Part shown: piece by piece, positions 55,420 to 62,923 of the stretch
Layout: each line of letters opens with the position of its first letter
Position numbering within the stretch: position 1 is the stretch's first letter
Position numbers and translations under genes: made by a program
Notes under the pieces: generated by a model
Told to the model about the DNA's origin: nothing
Seen by the model: the letters and a program-made list of their open reading frames with translations, nothing else
Databases searched by the model: none
Assembly: GCA_965231925.1 (NCBI GenBank)
Contig: OZ246894.1
Span: 2,232,001-2,296,000, forward strand
Length of the DNA stretch: 64,000 bases
DNA from: Poriferisodalis sp965231925
GTDB lineage: Bacteria > Actinomycetota > Acidimicrobiia > Acidimicrobiales > Poriferisodalaceae
Direction: 5' to 3'

Positions 55420-56928
55420 CTATTCCAGTCGGCGTGTGTAGTCGAGCCACCAGCAGTTGGGGGGACTGCGGCGGAGCTGTGCCCCGGAGTCGTGGGCCTG
55501 CTCGTGGCAGCGCCCGCACAGCAGCACGAGATTGTCGATGTCAGTGCGGCCACGCGCCGGCGGTTGCCACGGGATGACGTGGTGGGCCTCGCACCACTGT
55601 GGGCCGGCGTCGCACAGCACGCATCTCCGGTCGCGGGCAACCAGTGCGCGCCATTGGGCGTCGGTGACCGTGCGCACCCGGCGACCGTGCCACAGGGGTT
55701 GCCCTGGGCCATCGAAGACGACCCCGTAGATGTCGGCGTGGCAGGCCAGCCGTTCGAACACTCGGCGGGGAAGCGGGCCGCTGTCGCAAATCTCGATGGC
55801 AGCGTTGTCGTCTCCCATCGCAGCGCGCAGATCGGCCACGACAACGACCTGGTTGCGCCGTCGCAGTCCTTCCCGTGGGACGCCTGGCGATTGGCCCGCC
55901 GGCTGATCGGCACCGGGAAAATTGGCACCGGGGTGATCGGCACCGGAGTGATCGATGGGGCACAGCGGATATGCCTCTGGCAGAGTCAGGGCTGCGTTGG
56001 CTGCACCGTTCGGCAGGTTGCATTGATGGTCGGGCGCCAGAGCGGGCAGGTCGCCGGGCCGGGGACCCTTCCAGTCGGCATCGAGCCGATCCCACAGCCG
56101 GTGCGGGTCTTCGTCGTACCAGCGTTGGGCAGCGCGGTGCGCATCGGTGCTCAGCAGCGCTTCGAGCGCGTCCACCCGGCACTGACCGAAGCTGCGCGGC
56201 TCGGGTGCGTCGGGGCGTCGATCAGCGCGGTCTGCCTCGAAGAAGCGCTGCGCGGCATCGTCGACTACCGAGCGCAGTGCTGCACCGCCGACATCGTCCA
56301 ACAGGACAGTGGCTCGCAGCAGCCCTTCGTCGGTACGTCCGAAACTCATGGTGCGCAGGCGGCGCTGGCGCTCATAGCGCTCGTTGGGCGTGAGACCCTC
56401 GCCTTGCTCCCGTGCCCATTCGCCGACGACTCGTCGGGTGCGTTCGGGGCTGGACGATGAGGCCACAGCCAGGAGCCGCTCGGCGCAGTCCGCCGAGGCA
56501 GGATCGGCCAGTTCGGCGGCTGTGACCAGTGCGTCGGCATGCTCAGCAGTAATCTCGCCCGCCGCCAGCGCAGCGCTGGTGCGCGGCATCTGACCCAGCA
56601 TCTTGCCGCGTCGCATCGTCCGCTTCACGACGGGAACCGAGCGGCCCAGGCTGTGCAGCAGGCGCTCGGCGTTGATGCAGTGGCTGCCGAGACGATCCGC
56701 TTCGTGGATCAGCTGCGCCTCGACAGCATCGACCGCTGAGCGCAGCTTGGTGACGGCGGCCAAGCCTGCCGTGATTTCGTCCACGGAAGCACCTTCGACC
56801 GGCGATGCGCCGACCATCGATGACGCCGCGCTGAGCGCCGAGAGCAGATCTGCCGACGGTGCCGGCATCGGCGCATCAGCCAGCGGGAAGGTTCCCTGAC
56901 CTGCTCCACGAGGCGCTGCCTGCAACAT
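55420..56928 (-). CDS. HNH endonuclease with DUF222 (13E12-like) domain
   Basis: The 502-residue product has an N-terminal DUF222 helical domain (ITAGLAAVTKLRSAVDAVEAQLIHEADRLG, AALAAGEITAEHADALVTA), a variable linker with Gly/Ala-rich repeats (about 320-360), and a C-terminal HNH nuclease domain. The latter is CVLCDAGPQWCEAHHVIPW...NLVLLCGRCH, with both CxxC pairs and the catalytic His. Members are numerous in actinobacteria and often associated with mobile DNA. A near-consensus promoter lies directly upstream and implies a leaderless mRNA. Confidence 0.9.
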   Translation of the reverse strand: MLQAAPRGAGQGTFPLADAPMPAPSADLLSALSAASSMVGASPVEGASVDEITAGLAAVTKLRSAVDAVEAQLIHEADRLGSHCINAERLLHSLGRSVPVVKRTMRRGKMLGQMPRTSAALAAGEITAEHADALVTAAELADPASADCAERLLAVASSSSPERTRRVVGEWAREQGEGLTPNERYERQRRLRTMSFGRTDEGLLRATVLLDDVGGAALRSVVDDAAQRFFEADRADRRPDAPEPRSFGQCRVDALEALLSTDAHRAAQRWYDEDPHRLWDRLDADWKGPRPGDLPALAPDHQCNLPNGAANAALTLPEAYPLCPIDHSGADHPGANFPGADQPAGQSPGVPREGLRRRNQVVVVADLRAAMGDDNAAIEICDSGPLPRRVFERLACHADIYGVVFDGPGQPLWHGRRVRTVTDAQWRALVARDRRCVLCDAGPQWCEAHHVIPWQPPARGRTDIDNLVLLCGRCHEQAHDSGAQLRRSPPNCWWLDYTRRLE

Positions 56929-56963
56929 GATCGAAGTATACAAACAATTGTATGTGGAAACAA
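56929..56963 (-). promoter_or_regulatory. Sigma-70-type promoter of the HNH gene, leaderless
   Basis: On the minus strand TTGTTT (56958-56963) and TATACT (56935-56940) are 17 bases apart. The expected start of transcription, seven bases after the -10, falls on the A of ATG 56928. A palindromic ACAATTGT sits in the spacer. No ribosome-binding site precedes the ATG. Confidence 0.6.
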
Positions 56964-57009
56964 ACATTCGTCCGCAAGAATTCGCACGAATTGCGTCGGG
57001 TGTGCTGTG

Positions 57010-57116
57010 GTCGCGACGGTCGGTGCGTCGGCTCGGATTGTGCTCACGAGGCACGACCTCGGGTGGTAGCCACCAGGGAAGTCGCGACGGTTCGTGTGTC
57101 GGCTCGGATTGTGCTC
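57010..57116. repeat. 36-bp direct repeat, two copies 71 bp apart
   Basis: Copies at 57010-57045 and 57081-57116 differ at about 3 bases, and a shorter related piece occurs near 57155-57180. The 346-bp spacer 56929-57274 otherwise holds no gene. Confidence 0.75.
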
Positions 57117-57274
57117 GCCTGCTGTTCGGGGCGCAGATTCGAGGACCCGCGGATTGGCGAATCCGTGCGTCGTCGCGACTCGTGGTTCCCGTTCTGCACC
57201 CCTGCACTCACGAGCCGTTCGGGCCACGGCTGCGCCATTCGGGGCGCAGCCTCGTGGCAGTTCGGGTTCGTTGT

Positions 57275-58060
57275 TCAGTCGGCGTCGACGAGATTGACGC
57301 GCAGGCCGGCGAGCGCCACCTGGCTGTCGTTCACGTAGCAGTCCTGCGTTCGCGCTGCATCGAGCACTGCGTCGCGGTCGACGGTTGTCACGTCGATGCC
57401 GCCGAGGCCCTCGCCACGCCCGTCAGCCTCGGGCACGAACCGCAGCGTGGCATTGTCGAGCTGGACGGTGGGATGGCCGTCGGCATCGGCGCCGAGATCG
57501 ATCTGCGCTATCTGGCTCCAGCGTTCGGCCAGCCGGTCAGGATCAGGGCTTTGCAGCTCGGCGGCGGCAATGCCGGTCACCCTGGCCGTGTTGACATAGG
57601 GCTCCCAGAACTTGCCAGCGGGCGTCCAGGGGCCGCCTACGGCATCGCCGTTTGGTCCGGTCATCTCGTCCATCTCGAAGAACGCACCGCCGGTGTCGGC
57701 GGGGTGCAGCTGCATCCCCACATGGCCCTGGTCGGGATGATTCATATCGAAGGCGATTCGGATGCCCATCTCGTCGACATGGGCGCGGCGGGCTGCGACG
57801 TCGCTGACCTGCGTGATGACCATGTAGCCGGTGTCGCCGCCCCGCCGCTGCTGATATCGGCCGGCGGCAGTGTCCGCTTCGATCGGCGTGACGCATTCGA
57901 GGAATTGGGTGCCCACCGGCCAGAGCAGGTTCTTCAGGCCGAAGATGCCGACACCGGGATCGGTGAAGCACGGCTCAACACCCAGAACGCTCTGCACATC
58001 GGAAGCGGTGCCAGCCAGATCGCCCGTGGTGACAGCAATTTGACGAAGTCGAATCCACAT
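57275..58060 (-). CDS. VOC (glyoxalase/dioxygenase-fold) protein
   Basis: The 261-residue product has the vicinal-oxygen-chelate pattern. IRLRQIAVTTGDLAGTASDVQSVLGVEPCF is the first beta-alpha-beta unit, FGLKNLLWPVGTQFLECVTP the second strand set, and DTGYMVITQVSDVAARRAHVDEMGIRIAF and HPADTGGAFFEMDEM the third, with candidate metal His/Glu. The C-terminal half carries a second, weaker module. Function is unknown. ATG 58060 starts at the conserved core, with ATG 58072 as alternative. Confidence 0.82.
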   Translation of the reverse strand: MWIRLRQIAVTTGDLAGTASDVQSVLGVEPCFTDPGVGIFGLKNLLWPVGTQFLECVTPIEADTAAGRYQQRRGGDTGYMVITQVSDVAARRAHVDEMGIRIAFDMNHPDQGHVGMQLHPADTGGAFFEMDEMTGPNGDAVGGPWTPAGKFWEPYVNTARVTGIAAAELQSPDPDRLAERWSQIAQIDLGADADGHPTVQLDNATLRFVPEADGRGEGLGGIDVTTVDRDAVLDAARTQDCYVNDSQVALAGLRVNLVDAD

Positions 58061-58103
58061 GCGCGCCACCATAGAAGCCAGCGAGCGGCGATGCGTGCAG
58101 CCG

Positions 58104-58230
58104 GTCGCGGCACACCCTCGCCGCGTGGTCGACGTGCTCGACTCGGGCGACTTCTACCTCTACGAAGCGCTGCGGGGACGCTTGCGGCCTGTAGCGGCAC
58201 GCCCTCGCTGCGTGGTCGACGTGCTCGACT
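58104..58230. repeat. 40-bp direct repeat, two copies 87 bp apart
   Basis: The 40-bp segments 58104-58143 and 58191-58230 differ at about four bases and include GTGGTCGACGTGCTCGACT. They lie in the 358-bp spacer between the VOC and DUF4143 genes, where no other gene is seen. Confidence 0.75.
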
Positions 58231-58330
58231 ACGGCAGTTACAGGAGCCCGGTCGTGAAGGGAACCAAGCCGGCAAGGACAGGGAACGATTGACCTACAAA
58301 ATGTGGGAGAAAAGCATCTGGCAAATGTGC

Positions 58331-58354
58331 ATTAGATGAGAATCTAAATTGACA
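58331..58354 (+). promoter_or_regulatory. AT-rich promoter/operator-like region of the DUF4143 gene
   Basis: An inverted repeat TTAGAT-GAGA-ATCTAA (58332-58347) lies at once before TTGACA (58349-58354), which matches a -35 box. The -10 is not clear. The region is much more AT-rich than its surroundings. Confidence 0.35.
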
Positions 58355-58418
58355 TTAGTTTGCTGTTGAAATGCACATCAGCAGGCTGCGGAACAGCGTC
58401 TGTGGCTAGGCTGCGCGC

Positions 58419-59774
58419 ATGGAGCACGTTGAGCGTCGGGCACAGCAGCAGGTTCGCGCCGCGCTCGACGCGTTCCGGGTCGTGGTGCTGCACGGCGCTC
58501 GCCAGTGCGGCAAGACCACACTGGCGCGGGCTGTGGCAGCCGAGCGGGGCGGCACCTACACCACGCTCGACGATCCGGTGGTCCTCGCTGCAGCGCTCGA
58601 CGATCCCCAGACGTTCTTGCTGAACCAGCCGCACCCGCTGGTGGTCGACGAGGTCCAGCTGGGCGGCGACCCGCTGGTGCGGGCAGTGAAGATGGCGGTG
58701 GACGACAGCGGCGAGCCGGGACGGTTCCTGCTGACCGGCTCCACCAACTTCTTGTCGGTGCCGACCATCAGCGAATCGCTGGCCGGCCGAGCTGCCATCG
58801 TGCAACTCTGGCCGCTGTCGCAGTCGGAGTTGACGGCGCAGGCAGCGCCGGTAGGGATGGGCAGCGATCCGGCAGCGGCCGACCGCGGCGGACCCGATGC
58901 GCTTGCGAGTGGTTCCGCGGTCGCAGCTTGGTTTGACGGCGACTTCCGACTCGGACTCGGCGGTTCGAGCGGCACGACTCGAGATGACTACCTGCACCGG
59001 CTGTGCCGCGGCGGCTACCCCGAGCCGTTCGAACTCGACGGGCGGCCCAGGCTGCGCTGGTTCGACAGTTACGTGACGACTGTGCTGAACCGCGACGTGG
59101 TCGAGTTGGGCGCGCTTCGGGCGGTGCCCGCCTTGCGCCGCTTGATCCGTCTCGCCGCCGCGAGCACGGCCGCCGAGGTGAACCTCGCCGACTGGTCCCG
59201 GCGCCTCGGTCTCGATCGGCGCACCGTCGAGGGCTATCTCGGCTGGATGCGCACAGTCTTCCTCGTTCATGAACTGCCCGCCTGGGCCCGCAACCGCACA
59301 CGTCGGGCCGTCAAGCGGCCCAAGCTGCACATGGCAGATGCAGGTTTGACCGCTGCACTCCTGCGGCTCGATGCCGCCACGTTGCGCCACCCGAACGCGA
59401 CCGTGACCGGCTCGCTCATCGAGACCTTCGTGGTCAACGAGATCGCCCAGCAGATATCCGCCTCCGACGAAGCGATCGACCTGCTTCATTTTCGTGACAG
59501 CACAGGCCGGGAAGTCGACCTTGTGCTCGAACACATCGACGGGCGGATCGTCGCTGTCGAGATCAAGGCCTCTGCGTCGCCTGCACCGTCGCAGATGACC
59601 AGCATGGCGTGGCTGCGCGACCTCATGGACAGAGCCGAGCCGGGATCGTTCGCGGTGGGCGTGCTGCTGCACACCGGCCGCCACGCACTCAAGCTGGGCG
59701 ACCGCTTGTACCTGCTGCCTATCGACCAGCTCTGGACCACGCAAGGGGCAGTGACGAACGGCGCAGGCATGTAG
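58419..59774 (+). CDS. AAA ATPase with C-terminal DUF4143 nuclease-like domain
   Basis: The 451-residue product has an N-terminal P-loop (VLHGARQCGKTTLARAVA) and Walker B-like HPLVVDEVQLGGDPLVRAVKM, a sensor-like FLLTGSTNFL run, a middle winged-helix-like part (DWSRRLGLDRRTVEGYLGWM), and a C-terminal PD-(D/E)XK-type domain (FRDSTGREVDLVLE...IVAVEIKAS). DUF4143 ATPases are scattered, often linked to mobile or defence loci; their role is unclear. It is followed 24 bases later by an McrB-like gene. A truncated duplicate lies at 62195. Confidence 0.9.
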   Translation: MEHVERRAQQQVRAALDAFRVVVLHGARQCGKTTLARAVAAERGGTYTTLDDPVVLAAALDDPQTFLLNQPHPLVVDEVQLGGDPLVRAVKMAVDDSGEPGRFLLTGSTNFLSVPTISESLAGRAAIVQLWPLSQSELTAQAAPVGMGSDPAAADRGGPDALASGSAVAAWFDGDFRLGLGGSSGTTRDDYLHRLCRGGYPEPFELDGRPRLRWFDSYVTTVLNRDVVELGALRAVPALRRLIRLAAASTAAEVNLADWSRRLGLDRRTVEGYLGWMRTVFLVHELPAWARNRTRRAVKRPKLHMADAGLTAALLRLDAATLRHPNATVTGSLIETFVVNEIAQQISASDEAIDLLHFRDSTGREVDLVLEHIDGRIVAVEIKASASPAPSQMTSMAWLRDLMDRAEPGSFAVGVLLHTGRHALKLGDRLYLLPIDQLWTTQGAVTNGAGM

Positions 59775-59798
59775 CAGCCCCGCAGTAGGTTCGCCTTC

Positions 59799-61808
59799 AT
59801 GGACGACAAGCAGTATTGGGAGGAGTTGCTCGACGATTTCTTGCAGTTCCGGCGCGAAGACGGTAAGGCCGCTGGAACTGTCGAAGATGACAAGGCCATC
59901 GTCTGGCAATGGATCCGCTACGCGCTTGGTCAGCCCGTCGAGCCCGACGAACGCAACGATGAGCTGCTGCACCACTGGGTCTCGGCGGAAATGGAATTGG
60001 CAGCCCGGACGCAGGACAGCTACCAGGCCCATGTGCGTCAATGGTGGGCATGGAACCGGCAGCAGCCGGCACCGGCAACCACCGGAGCGACTGGTCGGCT
60101 CGCACAACACATAGCGCAATTCCGGGCAGACGGATACAGCCGTGCCCGTGAGAGCGAGCATCTGAACGCTCGTGAACGATTCGAGAAAATTCTGCGTGAA
60201 TTGCCGGCCATGTCGTACGCGGACCGTGAGCAGGTCAATGAGGTGTGGCGCAAGCAACCCGGTACCGATGCCGACTATGGCGGCCCGGGAAACATCGTTC
60301 AACTCAGATCGTTCATCAAACAGGCGAATGAACCCCAGTGGGACACGCTCCGCCTCAAGCTCGCGGACTTGTGCTTCGGAACTGAGGATCTCGCCGACCG
60401 CCTGCAGTCAGCCGTCGGTGGGATCCAAGGTCTCGGGTGGACTGCTGCGACTCGCGCCGCGGCAATCTGCGACCCGCAACGCGTCATCCCGAACTACTCG
60501 CTGTACAACAAGGGAACTTGGGCAGGCAAGCTCGACAATCTTCAGATGCTCATGGACGAGAGCCTCCTCGAAGTTGATACGCGGCGCCGTGCCGAGAAGG
60601 TGCTGCAGGATCATCCTCCTTCGAAGCTGTCGGGCCGTGCAGTCGTCGAGTCCAACGACCTGCTGCTGGAGATCCTTCGACCGCACTTCACCGACGGCGA
60701 TGTGGTCGACACATGGGGAATGCGAACCTTCCTGTACTGGCTCAGCGAACGCTGCGCCGATCACGACGATCCGGCTACGACGACTGCTGATGATGAAAAT
60801 GCCGATGCGTGGGTCGACGAGGCCGACTTGGCTGTATTGGCCGACGATCTGCTGTGTGAGGTTGGGTTCCTGAAGGAGATCGTGGCCCTGCTGGAGGACA
60901 AGGGGCAGGTGATCTTGTACGGGCCTCCAGGGACAGGTAAGACCTATTTCGCTCGTCACCTGGCATGGACGCTGACGGGGATTCAAGGCGATGAGGAATA
61001 TGAGGACGATGGTCCGTTCTCACTGGTCCAGTTCCATCCGGCGTATTCGTATGAGGATTTCTTCGAGGGGTACCGGCCGGCCGTCGACGATGACGGCAAC
61101 ATGACGTACCGGCTGACATCGGGGCCTCTTGTGAGGCTTGCCGAGCGCGCCGCGGAGAACCCGGACGAGCGGCACGTGATGGTGATCGACGAGATCAACC
61201 GTGCGAACTTGCCGCGGGTGTTGGGTGAGTTGCTCTACCTGCTGGAGTATCGCGACGAGTGGACTCAGACGCAGTACCGGCCGGTAGAGGGATTTGTATT
61301 GCCGTCCAACTTGTGGTTCATCGCGACGATGAACACGGCTGATCGGTCGATCGCGCTGATCGACGCCGCGATGCGGCGACGGTTCCATTTCGTGCCGTTC
61401 TTTCCGAACCGTGCGCCGACGGAGGGTCTGCTGCGACGGTGGACACAGCGCAATGCACCAGAGCAGGTGTGGGTGGCGGAGTTGCTGGACAGGGTCAATG
61501 GCGAGCTCGAACAGGTGCTCGGCGGCGACCATCTGCTGATCGGCCCGAGCCACTTCATGAAACCCGGCCTCGACAAGGACAGCTTGCGGCGTATCTGGAA
61601 CTACAACATCGAGCCGCTGATCGAGGACCAACTCTTCGGCCGCCAAGATGCCATCGACACCTTCCGCTTCGACGCCGTCTGGAAACGGCACGGCCCTGGC
61701 GCCGCTGCCCAAGAAGAGCCTGCGGAGCCCTCTGAGACCCTTGTTGATGACGATGTCGGAGACACCGAGAGCGGTGAGGACGAATCGGGTGGGAGCGCGA
61801 GCGAGTAG
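59799..61808 (+). CDS. McrB-like AAA GTPase/ATPase
   Basis: The 669-residue product has a long N-terminal region of about 350 residues, probably a nucleic-acid-sensing domain (LRSFIKQANEPQWDTLRLKLADLCFG). The AAA core has Walker A LYGPPGTGKTYFARHLAW (about 375), LVQFHPAYSYEDFFEG, Walker B VMVIDEINRANLPRVLGELL, sensor MNTADRSIALIDAAMRRRF and Arg finger region RRRFHFVPF. This matches McrB of McrBC modification-dependent restriction systems. No McrC is visible downstream, so the nuclease is either elsewhere or absent. The C-terminal tail is highly acidic. Confidence 0.9.
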   Translation: MDDKQYWEELLDDFLQFRREDGKAAGTVEDDKAIVWQWIRYALGQPVEPDERNDELLHHWVSAEMELAARTQDSYQAHVRQWWAWNRQQPAPATTGATGRLAQHIAQFRADGYSRARESEHLNARERFEKILRELPAMSYADREQVNEVWRKQPGTDADYGGPGNIVQLRSFIKQANEPQWDTLRLKLADLCFGTEDLADRLQSAVGGIQGLGWTAATRAAAICDPQRVIPNYSLYNKGTWAGKLDNLQMLMDESLLEVDTRRRAEKVLQDHPPSKLSGRAVVESNDLLLEILRPHFTDGDVVDTWGMRTFLYWLSERCADHDDPATTTADDENADAWVDEADLAVLADDLLCEVGFLKEIVALLEDKGQVILYGPPGTGKTYFARHLAWTLTGIQGDEEYEDDGPFSLVQFHPAYSYEDFFEGYRPAVDDDGNMTYRLTSGPLVRLAERAAENPDERHVMVIDEINRANLPRVLGELLYLLEYRDEWTQTQYRPVEGFVLPSNLWFIATMNTADRSIALIDAAMRRRFHFVPFFPNRAPTEGLLRRWTQRNAPEQVWVAELLDRVNGELEQVLGGDHLLIGPSHFMKPGLDKDSLRRIWNYNIEPLIEDQLFGRQDAIDTFRFDAVWKRHGPGAAAQEEPAEPSETLVDDDVGDTESGEDESGGSASE

Positions 61809-61984
61809 CGGACACCTGGGATCTGCGTCCTCTACGGACGGGAGCATTGTTGACGAAGGAGTGAGCTTTCTCGAAAATAGGGAGTAATACACCTACAAAT
61901 ACAGGGAGTAATAGAGCACGATCTGCGGGTGAATGAAGTCGCAGGCGCGTTGCCAGCGCACGATGGCTACATCATCCGTATCGC

Positions 61985-62155
61985 GGATCGGACGCTCGAC
62001 ACCTCATCCGATTGCGAGACAATCTGCCTGCCGAGCAATTCGCGGGCGGCGTCGTGCTGCACAAGGGTCGTCACCGTCGCTGGATTGACCAAGGCACCGA
62101 ATTCATGCCCATCGCCGCTCTGTGGGGCCGACGCCGAGCACCAGACGGCGACTGA
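61985..62155 (+). pseudogene. DUF4143 protein C-terminal fragment (independent copy)
   Basis: Frame 61985-62155 encodes RHLIRLRDNLPAEQFAGGVVLHKGRH...FMPIAALWGR followed by a stop. It matches the C-terminal end of the DUF4143/PD-(D/E)XK domain but is more divergent from the 58419 gene than the next fragment. No start or ATPase domain precedes it. The 61809-61984 stretch holds only an AGGGAGTAATA direct repeat (about 61880 and 61904) and no gene. Confidence 0.55.
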
Positions 62156-62194
62156 ACGACGATCGTCGTTCAGCGAGGCGTTCCAGCAGATGGT

Positions 62195-62721
62195 ATGCGC
62201 ACGGTATTCCTCGTTCATGAACTGCCGGCCTGGGCCCGCAACCGCGCACGTCGGGCCGTCAAGCGCCCCAAGCTGCACATGGCAGACACAGGCCTGACCG
62301 CTGCACTCCTGCGGCTCGACGCCGCCGCGTTGCGCCACCCGAACGCCACCATGACCGGCTCGCTCATCGAGACCTACGTGGTCAACGAGATCACCCAGCA
62401 GGTGTCCGCCTTCGACGTAGCGATTGACCTGCATCATTTTCGTGACAGCACAGGCCGGGAAGTCGACCTTGCGCTCGAGCACATCGATGGGCGGATCGTC
62501 GCGGTCGACATCAAGGCCTCCGCGTCGCCTGCACCGTCTCATGTGTCCAACTTGGCGTGGCTGCGCGACCTCATGGACAGCGCCGAGCCGGAATCGTTCG
62601 CGGCGGGGGTGCTGCTGCACACCGGCCGCCACGCGCTCAAGCTCGGCGACCGTTTGTACCTGCTGCCCATCGACCACTTCTGGAACACACAAGGGGCAGA
62701 GCCGTCTGGGGCATCGTGTAG
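62195..62721 (+). pseudogene. Truncated duplicate of the DUF4143 ATPase (C-terminal 170 residues)
   Basis: From ATG 62195 the sequence repeats the last part of the 58419 gene (starting VFLVHELPAWARNR) at roughly 90 per cent base identity; the whole P-loop domain is missing. Small indels put the original stop (TAG 62719-62721) out of frame. The frame therefore reads on without a stop through the McrB-like gene that follows. It could be a dead remnant or an N-terminal extension of that gene; no start signal of its own is evident. Confidence 0.65.
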
Positions 62722-62923
62722 CAGCCTGATCTCACAGTGCCCCGGACAGCCATCGCCCAGAGTGCGACGCGGCGTCCGCGAAGCATCGGCGGTGGCGTCC
62801 TGCGAAGGCGCGCCAGCCAGACGAAAGCACGCTGCGCTGGCATCTACGCCAACATGCAAAGACGAGTCCGTATGTGAGGCCGCGGAGGGAGACGTGTCGC
62901 GCCCCTCCTGTAGGTTCGCCGAC

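Noticed and set aside
55126..56460. Plus-strand open frame over the HNH gene
   Set aside because: It has no recognisable domain and is antisense to a protein with intact DUF222 and HNH motifs. The frames at 56927-58339 and 58344-60302 are rejected for the same reason.
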